Shown piece by piece: positions 1-8,801 of a stretch of 64,000 bases of DNA. The stretch is from positions 1 to 64,000 of the forward strand of contig CADCVH010000108.1 in the NCBI GenBank assembly GCA_902806085.1, given 5' to 3'. The translations under genes and the position numbers were made by a program. Position 1 is the stretch's first letter; every line of letters starts with the position of its first letter. Under the pieces are notes generated by a model. It saw nothing but the letters and a program-made list of their open reading frames with translations. It did no database searches and was not told the origin of the DNA. The stretch is from an uncultured Rubrobacteraceae bacterium. GTDB lineage: Bacteria > Actinomycetota > Rubrobacteria > Rubrobacterales > Rubrobacteraceae.

Positions 1-652
1 TGTTGATGATGGCGCCGTTCTCGTTGAGGGAGTTGGAGAGGAAGTTGCCCGAGATGCCGTACCACTCGTCCCAACCCGGCGGGACGTAGTCGCCGTAGTA
101 GGCGTTGAGGTACTTGCCGAAGAACGAGGTCCGGTAGCCTTCTTCCTGTAGCCAGGTGGCCACCGTGGACTCGTCGCCGCCCGAGAGACGAAATTTCTCC
201 GCGCCCCCGAGCGGCGGCGCGTTGGTGAGGACCTGGTGGTTGTGGGCGTACTGGCCGCGCAGGACGGTCGCCCGGCTCGGGCAGCAGACCGAGTTGGTGA
301 CGAACGAGTTCTCGAAGGTGGTGCCCTTCTCGATCATCTCTTCCCTGAGGTTGGGCATGTGCTCCAGCATCTCCGGGGAGAGGTCGCCCGCGGCCAAATC
401 GTCCGTGGGTATCACCACCACGTTCGGGGACTCCGGGGCCTCCGCGGGGCCCTCGCCCCCGGCGTCCTCGGCATCGCCCCTGGCGTCGCTCTTGGCGTCC
501 GCCCCCTTCGCTTCGTCCTCCGCTTGCGCCCCGTCGGCGCCGACGGGGACCGTGCCGCAGCCGGCCACAAGCGCCCACACGGCGGCCAGGACGAGGCAGG
601 CCAGGAGTAACCTCGTCTGTATGGCGGCTTCGGGGGCGTTCGATCCTCGCAT
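1..652 (-). CDS. Secreted lipoprotein sulfatase, Cys-type (C-terminus beyond window)
   Basis: This gene runs off the left edge; only about 217 N-terminal residues are visible. A hydrophobic segment ends in a lipobox (LVAGC, Cys32), followed by an acidic, Ala/Gly-rich linker and then the sulfatase core (NVVVIPTDD). The motif CCPSR at residues 123-127 is the classical C-x-P-S-R site at which Cys123 would be converted to formylglycine, so a true aryl- or alkylsulfatase acting outside the membrane is likely. Its ATG (652-650) overlaps the stop of the upstream sulfatase (TGATG), so the two are probably translationally coupled. No formylglycine-generating enzyme is visible in the window. Confidence 0.88.
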   Translation of the reverse strand, partial: MRGSNAPEAAIQTRLLLACLVLAAVWALVAGCGTVPVGADGAQAEDEAKGADAKSDARGDAEDAGGEGPAEAPESPNVVVIPTDDLAAGDLSPEMLEHMPNLREEMIEKGTTFENSFVTNSVCCPSRATVLRGQYAHNHQVLTNAPPLGGAEKFRLSGGDESTVATWLQEEGYRTSFFGKYLNAYYGDYVPPGWDEWYGISGNFLSNSLNENGAIIN

Positions 653-2160
653 CAGTACATCGGCAGGGGGCCGCCGGCGTCCGCGAGCACGTAGTCGTTC
701 CACATCCGGTTCAGGACGTCCTGGCGCTCGCCGGCGACGTCCTCCCGCATCTCCGGGTCCTCTTTGAGGTCGAACAGCAGGGCCTCGGAGCCGTCGTTCC
801 TGGCGAACATGACGTAATCATCGTCGCGCGCCCAGGCGTGGTCGTTGTAGCCCAGGGTGAAGTGGGAGCGTTCTTGTTCAGGTTCCCCGCCCCCGAAGAG
901 GACAGAGAGGTCCTGGCCGGTCATTTGGGCCGGCGTCTCTATGCCCAAAGCGCCGAGGATCGTCGGGGCGACGTCGTGGGTGGAGGCGTGGTAGTCGCTG
1001 CGCCTGCCGGCCATCTTCCCCCCGGGGTGGCGGACGAAGAAGGGGACGTCCGTGATCTCGGGCCACAACACGTAGGAGGGCTTGCCCGTGTAGCCGTGCT
1101 CGCCGAGGGCAACCCCGTGGTCGGAGAGCAGGATCAGGAGCGTGTTCTCGAAGAGGTTCAGTTCCCCCATGGTGTCCAGGAACCGCCCGAGCCAGCGGTC
1201 CACCATGGTGATCTCCCCGGCGTAACGGGCTTTCATGCGCGCAAGCTCCCTCTCGGCGAGGTAGTCGCTCGGCCCGTAGATGACGGAGAAGGGCTCCTTG
1301 AGATTGTACGGCCCGTTGTCGTACGTCCTGACGTACTCCTCCGGGGTGTCCCAGGGCTCGTGCGGGTCGTAGGAGTCGACGACCATGAAGAAGGGCCCCC
1401 CGCCGGCGTTCGCCAGGCGCAGGTACTCCGAAGCCCGGGAGAAGACCTGCGGGGACATGTAGTCCTCCTCGCTCTCTCGGGGCCCCAGGTTCGTGCCTGC
1501 CATGTTGGACCAGTACTGCTGCATCTGCGCCCGCATGGCCTCCACGTTGCCGTCCAGGAGGGCCTGCTCGACCTTCTCGCGCGGGTAGGTCCAGTTGGGC
1601 TGGTAGTTGTCCGTGGTCTGCCCGCGGATAAAGTCGAAGGCGTCGAAGCCCTCGTGCATGTTGTAGGAGGGCTTGAACTGGTGCATGGTGTCGGTGACCA
1701 TCATGGAGCGGTAGCCGTGCTCCTTAAGGATCTGGGCGAGCGTCGTCTGGCCCTCGGGGATCGGCTGCCAGCCCTGCAGCCTTATGTCCTCGCCCTTGGG
1801 GACGACCCAGTCCTTGAAGGGCCAGCTCCTGGTGCCCGTGTGAATGGCCCGTCTCGCGTTGATGGTCGGGATCGACTCGGGCAGGGCCCGGTCGAAGACG
1901 AGGCTCTCCTTCGCCAGACCGTCCAGGTTCGGGGTCTCTATCCAGTCGTTGCCGTAGGCCCCGATGTGGTCCTTCCTCAAGGAGTCGAGGATCACCACGA
2001 CGACGTTCATCCTCGACCCGCCCTCGGGGAGGTAGTCCTTCGGCATCTCCAGGGGAACCCCGCCGATGCGTTCGCACCCGGCGCCCGCGCCCAGCAGGAC
2101 CGCCCCGGCCCCGGCGGCCTTGAGGAATTCTTTGCGCGTTAGTTTGCTCCTGGTTGGCAT
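652..2160 (-). CDS. Exported sulfatase-like hydrolase with Thr at the nucleophile position
   Basis: A 502-residue alkaline-phosphatase-superfamily hydrolase. The N-terminus resembles a Tat lipoprotein signal (TRKEFLK, hydrophobic stretch, lipobox ending at Cys29), although the second twin arginine is Lys. The core starts with the metal-binding segment ILDSLRKDHIGAYG (Asp59), and a later SDHG...GEHG segment supplies further ligands. Aligned to the Cys-type neighbour, the nucleophile is Thr99 in T-I-N-A-R, where sulfatases have Cys or Ser. Thr is the nucleophile in phosphodiesterase-type members such as NPPs, so a phosphoester substrate is possible. It lies 94 bp downstream of a close paralogue and 1 bp overlaps the next sulfatase. 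Confidence 0.85.
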   Translation of the reverse strand: MPTRSKLTRKEFLKAAGAGAVLLGAGAGCERIGGVPLEMPKDYLPEGGSRMNVVVVILDSLRKDHIGAYGNDWIETPNLDGLAKESLVFDRALPESIPTINARRAIHTGTRSWPFKDWVVPKGEDIRLQGWQPIPEGQTTLAQILKEHGYRSMMVTDTMHQFKPSYNMHEGFDAFDFIRGQTTDNYQPNWTYPREKVEQALLDGNVEAMRAQMQQYWSNMAGTNLGPRESEEDYMSPQVFSRASEYLRLANAGGGPFFMVVDSYDPHEPWDTPEEYVRTYDNGPYNLKEPFSVIYGPSDYLAERELARMKARYAGEITMVDRWLGRFLDTMGELNLFENTLLILLSDHGVALGEHGYTGKPSYVLWPEITDVPFFVRHPGGKMAGRRSDYHASTHDVAPTILGALGIETPAQMTGQDLSVLFGGGEPEQERSHFTLGYNDHAWARDDDYVMFARNDGSEALLFDLKEDPEMREDVAGERQDVLNRMWNDYVLADAGGPLPMY

Positions 2161-2254
2161 CTCGTCCTTATTTCGTCGTTTCGTGGTCGGCCCCCGTTCG
2201 GCCCCGAAGCCGCTCTAACCCCGTTCCCCGTCTTCGGGCAGGGGCGGCGTCTCC

Positions 2255-3604
2255 CTAGGACGGCAAAGGCCCGCCCGCGTCCTTGAGGACGTAGTCGTTC
2301 CACATGCGCTTCACCACGTCGGGGTTGGCGTCGGCGACGTTTTTGTGCATCCTGGGGTCGTCTTCGAGGTCGAAGAGGTGGGCCGCGGAGCCGTCGTTTT
2401 TGGCGAACATGGCCCACCTGTCGTCGCGGGCGAACGCGTGGTCGTGGTAGCCCGCCGTGAGGTACGGCCGCGGCCCGGGCTCGCCCCCGTCGAAGAGGAC
2501 CGAGAGGTCCGCGCCCTGCATCGGCCCGGGCGGCTCCACCCCGAGGAAGCCCAGGGCCGTGGGCGCCACGTCGTGGGTCTGGGCGAAAAAGTCGCTGGTC
2601 CTGCCCGCCATCTTGCCTTCGGGGTGACGGATCATGAACGCTATGTCCGTGAGCTCCGGGTAGAGCGCCGAGACCACCTTGCCCGCGACGCCGTGCTCCC
2701 CGAAGGCGTGCCCGTGGTCGGAGAGCAGGATCAGCATGGTGTCCTCGCTAAGCCCCGTCTCATCCATCTTGTCCAAAAAACGGCCGAGCCAGGCGTCCAT
2801 CATGGTCACCTCCCCGGCGTAGAGGGCGCGCATCCTCTCCAGCTGGGCTTCGGTCAGCCAGTCCGAGGGTCCGCTGCTGGAGGTGAAGGGCTCCGGGCCT
2901 TTGTAGCCGTCGGAGTACATCTTCGTGTACTTCTCGGGCGGGTCCCAAGGCTCGTGCGGGTCGTAGGCGTCGACGACGAGGAAGAAGGGCTGGTCCTCAG
3001 GGAGGTTCGCGGCGACGTCGAGGAGTTGGGTGCCCTTCGTGAAGACCCGCGGGGCGAACCAGTCCTCCTCCGTCTTGCGACCTTGGGTGTTGGCGAAGTA
3101 CTGGAGCATGATCTCCTCGGCGTGGGAGGCGTTGGGCCCGCCGATGAGCGTCTCCTCTATCCTCTTGTCGGTGGCGGGGGAGCGGGGCATGTAGAGGTCC
3201 CTCTCCTGCCCGCGGACCCACTCGAAGACGCGGAAGCCCCTGTGGAAGCTGTAGGAGGCCCTGAACTGGTGGAGGGTGTCGGTGACGAACAGGGTCTGGT
3301 ATCCCTCTTCGAGAAGTACCTCGGCCAGGGTCGTCTGCTCCTCGGGGATGGGCTCCCAGCCCCAGAGCGACACGTCGTCTTCGGTGACGTTCTGAAGCTC
3401 CCACCCGCGGAAGGGGAAGCTCCTGATGCCCGTGTGGACGCCGCGGCGGGCCGGTATCGAAGGGATGGCCTCCGGGTAGGCCCGCGTGAAGCGCAGGGAC
3501 TCCTTCGCCAGGGCGTCGAGGCTCGGCGTCTCTATCCAGTCGTTGCCGTAGGCGCCGACGTGGTCTTTCCTCAGGCTGTCTATTAGCACCAGTACGACGT
3601 TCAC
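2255..3604 (-). CDS. Cytoplasmic sulfatase-like hydrolase, Ser-type
   Basis: About 449 residues if translation starts at GTG 3604, which has GGGAGG about 6 nt upstream; the open frame runs back to 3688 but that extension is hydrophilic and unlike a signal peptide. The protein begins directly with the metal site (LIDSLRKDHVGAYG) and is closely similar to the downstream Thr-type protein. Its nucleophile motif is S-I-P-A-R (Ser49), matching the Ser-type sulfatase signature S-x-P-x-R. It lacks an export signal, so the three enzymes in the cluster differ in both nucleophile and location. Substrate unknown. Confidence 0.85.
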   Translation of the reverse strand: MNVVLVLIDSLRKDHVGAYGNDWIETPSLDALAKESLRFTRAYPEAIPSIPARRGVHTGIRSFPFRGWELQNVTEDDVSLWGWEPIPEEQTTLAEVLLEEGYQTLFVTDTLHQFRASYSFHRGFRVFEWVRGQERDLYMPRSPATDKRIEETLIGGPNASHAEEIMLQYFANTQGRKTEEDWFAPRVFTKGTQLLDVAANLPEDQPFFLVVDAYDPHEPWDPPEKYTKMYSDGYKGPEPFTSSSGPSDWLTEAQLERMRALYAGEVTMMDAWLGRFLDKMDETGLSEDTMLILLSDHGHAFGEHGVAGKVVSALYPELTDIAFMIRHPEGKMAGRTSDFFAQTHDVAPTALGFLGVEPPGPMQGADLSVLFDGGEPGPRPYLTAGYHDHAFARDDRWAMFAKNDGSAAHLFDLEDDPRMHKNVADANPDVVKRMWNDYVLKDAGGPLPS

Positions 3605-3676
3605 CCTGCCTGCCTCCCTTGGCACTGCATCGGCACCGCCGCGGCGATCCCGCCAGCGTCCTTGCCGCAGCGGCCG

Positions 3677-3682
3677 ATTATA
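3677..3682 (-). promoter_or_regulatory. Candidate -10 (TATAAT) for the sulfatase genes
   Basis: A perfect TATAAT on the minus strand lies about 75 bp upstream of the GTG at 3604. No convincing TTGACA lies 16-18 bp further upstream. The rest of the 3605-3997 gap shows no supportable gene on either strand. Confidence 0.35.
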
Positions 3683-3997
3683 TAGCACGGGTGGTCCGCT
3701 ATCGTGGTTCGCCCTCCGTTGACGATAGAAAACGGCGTCGTCGTCTCGCCCCCCGGTGCCCCGGCATCGGGACGCCTTGCGGGCGGCGGAACCGAGGGGG
3801 GCCTAAGTGGAGCTCGGCCCCCGGTGTTGCCGCCGTTTTACCCGCCAGAACCCATCGTGTACACCGTGGCCGGAGGATCACGTATCGCGGATGCTCGAGG
3901 GGCCGGGACGGCCACGCTTCGGGCTACGGCACGCTGTATCCCGCGCCGCATCGGATAGAAGAGGGGAAGCTCCTGGAGGGGAAGGCGCGGATGCCGG

Positions 3998-5491
3998 TTA
4001 GCGCCTGACGGCTTCGGAGGTGCCCAGCGCCCGTCCCGAGCGGTCTTTCGCCCTGACGGCGACGTAGGGCTCGTCGGTGGTGAAGGCGATGGCGGTCTCG
4101 AAACCCTTTCGCGGCGCGGACCCCAAGGACTCTAGCCCCTCGGGGTCCGGGCCGGCGAGTACCTCCCAGGTGTCCACCTCCGTGGCCCCGTTCCAACTGG
4201 CGTAGAGCTTCACGCGGTCTTCGGACCCGGGTCCGGCGGCGACGGCGGGCCGGTCCTTCGGCAGGCCCTCCCACGGGGAGCGGAACGCCCTGTAGGATTC
4301 AACCTCCTCGGGGAAACCGGCGTCGAAGAGCAGCCCCCCGTCGCCGCCGTACTCGGTGAGGTAGGGCGCGCTGCCCCACCCGACGAACACGTTGCCGTTC
4401 GGCAGCACCTGCACGTTACCCTGGTAGGTGGCGAACGGTTCCTCCGGGTGGGTGTACTCTTGCACGAGGGTCGCCTTCATGGCGCCCTCGTCAAGCTTCA
4501 GGCGGATCCCACGCGAAGGCTCGTCCATCTCCGCGCCCTTGTTGTCGAAGAGGGTGACGGTGCCGTCGGCCTGGCGGCGGGCGTCGTGCTGGAAGGCGAA
4601 CCGGGCGCCCTCTCCCATCGCGAAGTCGCTCTTCTCGCCGCCCAGGCGCCAGATCACCTCCCCGCTCCTACGGTCGATCCTGTACACCGCGGAGGTCCTG
4701 CGGGCGGAGACGAGCAGGTGGTCGTCCCCGTCCTCGGCTATGGAGTTTATGTGGAAGTAGTCGAAGGCGTTCACGAGGTCGGGCGGCGGCTCGTAGGAGC
4801 ACTCGTCGAGGCCGACGTGGTCCAGGCTGTGCCACTCGAAGATGACCTCGCCGGTCTCTATGTCTATCTCCTGGGCGATCCCGTCCAACGCAACCCCGTC
4901 TTCCGGGCCGCCGACGGGGGAGAGGTCCATCGGCACCTTGTGGTAGATCGTGACCAGCGCGGTGTCGCGCCTGGTGATGAGGAACTCGTGATGATCCCCG
5001 GCGTAGCCGTTGCCCGCCCGGAACCGGGCCACCTCCCGGTAAGAACCGTCGAAGATGAGGTACTCGCCGTCCCCGTAGCCGGCGTGGGTACCCTGCCACC
5101 AGGTGAGCACGGGCTCTCCGCGGTAGCGCTGCACCTTGAAGTCCATCGCGTCCTCTTCCTCGCTCGACACGGGGCGGAACCACACCGGCCGCCCCCCGTT
5201 GTCGAGGATCATCGGCCCGTCCTGTGCGGGGTGCTCCTCCCCCGGCCCGTTCTTGGAGGCCGCGAAGACGTAGCCTGGCGCCGCGCCGCGCGCCGGGGTG
5301 GTCACCTCGACGGGGGGCGGCTTCAGGTCCGGACGCGAGCGGAAGGCCCACGTCTGCCCGGCCCGCTTGGGAGAGGCGGTCGCCGTGATGCGTGGGTCCG
5401 CCTCGCAGCCCGGCAGGCCGAAAAGCGCCAGCCACGCGCCGCCGGCGCCCGCATACTTGACAAAATCTCTCCGCGTCAACCCCTTGCCCAA
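3998..5491 (-). CDS. Arylsulfotransferase-like (ASST family) Tat lipoprotein
   Basis: About 497 residues. The N-terminus is a textbook twin-arginine lipoprotein signal: TRRDFVK, a hydrophobic stretch, then LPGC. The mature part contains PGYVFAASKNGPG and GPMILDNGGRPVWF, typical of the Arylsulfotran_2/ASST family, a beta-propeller that in characterised members moves sulfate from one phenol to another without PAPS. TTG 5491 is preferred because GGAGGT sits 9 nt upstream; an ATG at 5530 in the same frame is the alternative. It precedes three sulfatase-like genes on the same strand, so a shared role with extracellular sulfate esters is plausible. The family also has members of unknown function. 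Confidence 0.8.
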   Translation of the reverse strand: MGKGLTRRDFVKYAGAGGAWLALFGLPGCEADPRITATASPKRAGQTWAFRSRPDLKPPPVEVTTPARGAAPGYVFAASKNGPGEEHPAQDGPMILDNGGRPVWFRPVSSEEEDAMDFKVQRYRGEPVLTWWQGTHAGYGDGEYLIFDGSYREVARFRAGNGYAGDHHEFLITRRDTALVTIYHKVPMDLSPVGGPEDGVALDGIAQEIDIETGEVIFEWHSLDHVGLDECSYEPPPDLVNAFDYFHINSIAEDGDDHLLVSARRTSAVYRIDRRSGEVIWRLGGEKSDFAMGEGARFAFQHDARRQADGTVTLFDNKGAEMDEPSRGIRLKLDEGAMKATLVQEYTHPEEPFATYQGNVQVLPNGNVFVGWGSAPYLTEYGGDGGLLFDAGFPEEVESYRAFRSPWEGLPKDRPAVAAGPGSEDRVKLYASWNGATEVDTWEVLAGPDPEGLESLGSAPRKGFETAIAFTTDEPYVAVRAKDRSGRALGTSEAVRR

Positions 5492-5662
5492 CCCTCTGCC
5501 ACCTCCACGCATCCATGCTCGTTCGCCCACGCGCCCGACGTTGTTGGCGGCGCTATCTTACCCCGTTCGCGCCGCGCCGGTGCCCGTACCCCTTATCCCT
5601 TTCCGGCCCCCGATGCCGGGCCCAACCCAAACGGCGCGCGAAGGCGGCCCGGAGAGAGCGCG

Positions 5663-5708
5663 GGGCGGGCCGCGAAGGGCGGGCCGCGAAGGGCGGGCCG
5701 CCTTCGCG
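5663..5708. repeat. 14-bp tandem repeat running into a hairpin
   Basis: The unit GGGCGGGCCGCGAA occurs at 5663-5676 and 5677-5690 with a partial third copy. The end forms an 8-bp perfect stem (5685-5692 with 5701-5708). It lies between the divergent astA-like and arsM genes; function unknown. Confidence 0.6.
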
Positions 5709-5732
5709 CGCCGAAGGACCCCGCACCCGCCC

Positions 5733-5762
5733 TTGACAGCGGAACCACGAGCGTTCTAGACT
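5733..5762 (+). promoter_or_regulatory. Promoter of the ars operon
   Basis: Perfect -35 TTGACA (5733-5738), 18-bp spacer, -10 TAGACT (5757-5762). The expected transcription start (about 5769) falls inside the adjacent ArsR-type operator, so a bound repressor would block initiation. Confidence 0.75.
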
Positions 5763-5765
5763 CTC

Positions 5766-5781
5766 ATCAACATTTATTGAT
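5766..5781. promoter_or_regulatory. ArsR-type operator (ATCAA-N6-TTGAT)
   Basis: An inverted repeat with perfect 5-bp arms, of the form reported for several ArsR/SmtB-family repressors. It begins 4 bp after the -10 hexamer and ends 18 bp before the arsM start, in an operon that itself encodes an ArsR protein. Confidence 0.75.
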
Positions 5782-5799
5782 TTGAAAAGCGAGGTAGCC

Positions 5800-6642
5800 G
5801 TGGGTGAGGATCTGCGGGAGAGCGTGAGGGAGAAGTACGCGGAGCTCGCCGTCGCCGCTGGTGGTGAGGGGGGGTCTTGTTGCGGGCCCTCCTCGTGCGG
5901 GTGCGGTTCCGGGAAGGAGGTGGCCGTTCGGGTCTCGGACCTCTCGGGGAAGAGCTACTCGGAGGTCGAGAGGGAGGAGCTGCCGCTTCTCGCCGCGGAG
6001 GCTTCGCTCGGGTGCGGGAACCCGGTGGCGCTGGCGGATCTCTCGCCGGGGGAGGTCGTGCTGGACCTGGGGGGTGGCGGTGGGATCGACGTGTTGCTCT
6101 CCGCCAGGCGCGTGGCGCCGGGGGGGAAAGCGTACGGGCTGGACATGACCGACGAGATGCTGGAGCTCGCCCGGCGCAACCGGGCCGAGGCCGGGGTCGA
6201 GAACGCGGAGTTCTTGAAGGGCGAGATCGAGGCGGTCCCGCTGCCCGACGCGCACGTGGACGTCGTCATAAGCAACTGCGTCGTCAACCTCTCCACAGAC
6301 AAGGCGCGGGTCATCTCCGAGGCGTTTCGGGTCCTAAAGCCCGGCGGCCGGTTCGCCGTCTCGGACGTGGTCTTCCTGGGGAGCAAGGGCGACCTTCCGC
6401 AAGAAGTCCTTGAGACGGTCGGCCTCTGGACCGGATGCGTCGTCGGGGCGCTCGAGAAGGAAGAGTACGAAGGCCTGCTGGCGGCGGCCGGCTTCGAAGA
6501 CGTCTCCGTCGTGGTGACCAACGTCCACGAGCCCGAAATGGTAGAGGGCCTGGACACAGAAGAGAAGCGCGACGCGCTCCGGAGGGTCCCGGCGGCAAGC
6601 GCCTTCGTGCGCGCCCGCAAACCGGAAGGGGGGCGGGGATGA
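5800..6642 (+). CDS. arsM: Arsenite S-adenosylmethionine methyltransferase
   Basis: A 280-residue class I SAM methyltransferase that methylates As(III) to volatile or less retained methylarsenicals. The N-terminus carries a Cys-rich patch (Cys27, 28, 33, 35). The SAM-binding loop is [14 protein letters not shown], and the three As(III)-binding cysteines of the family are present as Cys72 (SLGCGNP), Cys160 (ISNCVVNL) and Cys213 (WTGCVVGAL). GTG 5800 is chosen because GAGG lies 4-5 nt upstream; a TTG at 5782 abuts the operator and is less likely. First gene of the operon, overlapping arsR. Confidence 0.93.
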   Translation: MGEDLRESVREKYAELAVAAGGEGGSCCGPSSCGCGSGKEVAVRVSDLSGKSYSEVEREELPLLAAEASLGCGNPVALADLSPGEVVLDLGGGGGIDVLLSARRVAPGGKAYGLDMTDEMLELARRNRAEAGVENAEFLKGEIEAVPLPDAHVDVVISNCVVNLSTDKARVISEAFRVLKPGGRFAVSDVVFLGSKGDLPQEVLETVGLWTGCVVGALEKEEYEGLLAAAGFEDVSVVVTNVHEPEMVEGLDTEEKRDALRRVPAASAFVRARKPEGGRG

Positions 6643-7070
6643 TGAGGCCGGGGTTGCCGGTCGTCGGGCAGGGCCGGCCGGCGGACGATGCCGGCCACGA
6701 CGAGGACCGCGTCGGACGGCTCGTGTCGCTGGGACGGGCGCTCTCCGATCCCATCCGGGTCAGGATGCTCGGCATGATGGCCGAAGGCAGGGGGTGCTGC
6801 AGCCTGCCCGATTGCGGGGTCCCGGCCGAAGACCAGGACGCCGGCATCTGCGTCTGCGAGTTCGAGGCGTGCTTCGGGATGGGCCAGTCCAAGGTCTCCT
6901 ACCACATGAAGAAGCTCAAGGATGCCGGGCTCGTGCGCGAAGAGAAGCGCGGCAGGTGGAGCTTCTACTCCATAGACGGCGAGGAGGCCGCCTCACTCCT
7001 CGCCGACGCCGGGACGTTCCTGCTCGTGGCAGACCCCGACATCTCTCGCATCTCTACGCGGCGTGTTTAG
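6639..7070 (+). CDS. arsR: ArsR-family arsenite-responsive repressor
   Basis: A 143-residue winged-helix repressor. The start ATG overlaps the arsM stop (ATGA). It contains the family metal motif as CVC (Cys71, Cys73) next to the recognition helix region ([12 protein letters not shown]), plus extra cysteines 53, 54, 59 and 78 that could complete an As(III) site. The ATCAA-N6-TTGAT element upstream of arsM is the obvious target, giving autoregulation. The insertion between CC and CVC (about 16 residues) makes it longer than the shortest ArsR proteins. Confidence 0.9.
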   Translation: MMRPGLPVVGQGRPADDAGHDEDRVGRLVSLGRALSDPIRVRMLGMMAEGRGCCSLPDCGVPAEDQDAGICVCEFEACFGMGQSKVSYHMKKLKDAGLVREEKRGRWSFYSIDGEEAASLLADAGTFLLVADPDISRISTRRV

Positions 7071-7163
7071 CCGCGTGAACGGGCCGGCCGGCAGGCCGTG
7101 GTTCCTCGAAGGGGACAGGCATTTTTTCGCCTTCCCGGAAGGCGGAAGGGTTTGATCCTGGCC

Positions 7164-7316
7164 ATGATCGTGTTCGTGGCGACGCTGGTGTTCGTGATCT
7201 GGCAGCCCAGGGGGCTTGAGATAGGTTGGAGCGCCTCCGCCGGGGCGGTCGTGGCGCTGGCGACCGGCTCGGTGACCCTCCTCGCCCTGACGGGCTTCCT
7301 GCTGTACCTCGGATAG
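7164..7316 (+). pseudogene. Internally deleted arsB (arsenite efflux pump remnant)
   Basis: A 50-residue frame, possibly started at TTG 7152 instead of ATG 7164. Its first 36 residues ([15 protein letters not shown], then GAVVALATG) match the N-terminus of the ArsB arsenite permease, normally about 420 residues with many membrane spans. The remaining residues ([15 protein letters not shown]) look like the C-terminal helix of the same family, so an in-frame internal deletion is the simplest reading. It sits exactly where arsB belongs, between arsR and arsC. It cannot be a working pump; whether the short membrane peptide is made is unknown. Confidence 0.72.
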
Positions 7317-7331
7317 AGATCGGAGCCCGTT

Positions 7332-7759
<428 letters not shown>

Positions 7760-7763
<4 letters not shown>

Positions 7764-7879
7764 GGAAGCAGCGCGAGGACGCGAACGGGGCTCGTCCGCG
7801 TCCTCCGCGACGTTCCGAGGGGCGCGAGGTGAGGCCCGGGCCCGCATCGAGAACGGGGCTGCTGAGAGCCGTGACCTAA
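7760..7879 (+). CDS. Short Arg-rich ORF coupled to arsC
   Basis: A 39-residue frame whose ATG overlaps the arsC stop (ATGA), with an AGAGGAG ribosome site upstream. The product is basic and Pro-rich with no recognisable domain. It may be the truncated head of a former fifth operon gene, or noise. Confidence 0.3.
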
Positions 7880-8245
7880 CGGACGTGGAAAACCCACGCC
7901 CTCTGGGCGGTGTTTCCGGCGTGGTCGACCGGGGCGCCGTCGTCTGTTCTGCCCCAGAGGGAACCCGCGCCGCCCGGAACGCCCGCCAGGAACGCCCAGC
8001 CGCGTCTGCATACTCCTTGCTAAACCTCACCTGAGACCCCCGATTCCGCGCGACGTCCCACAGCATCCCCCATCCGGTAATAAACGTTCCGCGAGCGCGG
8101 CATCCGCAGCACAACCCGAGGGAGATCGCCCACCACCGCCAATCGATATGGCCCACGCTGCGCGTAAAGAGAGGGTAAGACGGGCCTGTTCCGGCTCTCC
8201 TTGCGCGTCGAACCGTTACGCCGCGGCGCCGCGCACCCCGGCTGT
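7880..8245. other. Apparently non-coding stretch
   Basis: Between the ars operon and tadA I can support no gene. A minus-strand open frame (about 7880-8140, with HIDWRWWAISLGLCCG) has somewhat protein-like content but no start, ribosome site or family match that I recognise. Confidence 0.4.
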
Positions 8246-8258
8246 TATGATCGGCGCC

Positions 8259-8777
8259 GTGCCCGCGGAGACGAGACGCCCCCACGAAGACACCGACCTC
8301 GCCATGATGCGCCGGGCCTTGCTCGCCGCTGAGGAGGCGGCCGGCAGGGGGGAGGTGCCCGTCGGGGCCGTGGTCGCCAGGGGGGAAGAGATCCTTGCCG
8401 TCGCCGCCAACGAGCGCGAGGCCACCGGCGATCCCACCGCCCACGCCGAACTCCTCGCCATCCGAGAGGCCGCAAAAGCACTCGGGGGCTGGCGCCTCTC
8501 CGGCTGCACCCTCTACGCCACCCTAGAACCCTGCCCCATGTGCGCGGGCGCCGCCCACGCCGCCCGCCTGGACCGCCTCGTCTACGCCACCCCCGACCCG
8601 AAGGCCGGCTACGCCGGCACCCTGCACGACACCCCGGCCGACCGCCGCCTCAACCACACCTTCGCCGTCCAAACCGGACTCCTCGAAAGAGAGGCCACCG
8701 AACTCCTCAAAACCTTCTTCAAGAACCGCAGAAAGCGGCCCCGGGAAGCCCCGCAGCGGCCGCACCCGACGGCCTGA
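8259..8777 (+). CDS. tadA: tRNA-specific adenosine deaminase
   Basis: A 172-residue cytidine-deaminase-fold protein that makes inosine at the wobble position of tRNA-Arg(ACG). Zinc-binding and catalytic residues are visible: His62 and Glu64 (HAE), Cys92 and Cys95 (PCPMC). GTG 8259 is preferred because a TATGAT hexamer ends 7 nt before it, implying a leaderless message; ATG 8247 lies within that hexamer. The C-terminus ends in a Lys/Arg-rich tail. It stands alone as a transcription unit. Confidence 0.85.
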   Translation: MPAETRRPHEDTDLAMMRRALLAAEEAAGRGEVPVGAVVARGEEILAVAANEREATGDPTAHAELLAIREAAKALGGWRLSGCTLYATLEPCPMCAGAAHAARLDRLVYATPDPKAGYAGTLHDTPADRRLNHTFAVQTGLLEREATELLKTFFKNRRKRPREAPQRPHPTA

Positions 8778-8801
8778 CCCCCCGATATACAATAGACCTA
8801 A

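Noticed and set aside
838-2142. Long plus-strand open frame opposite the Thr-type sulfatase
   Set aside because: It is the reverse-strand shadow of a clear sulfatase, rich in Val/Gly/Arg with no domain; the same holds for most long antisense frames opposite nrdJ, typA, ggt, gltX and the oxidoreductase.
7128-7146. T-run plus palindrome CGCCTTCC-C-GGAAGGCG as a terminator
   Set aside because: The T-run precedes the stem on the plus strand, and the reverse strand has A residues after it, so neither strand gives a stem followed by U.
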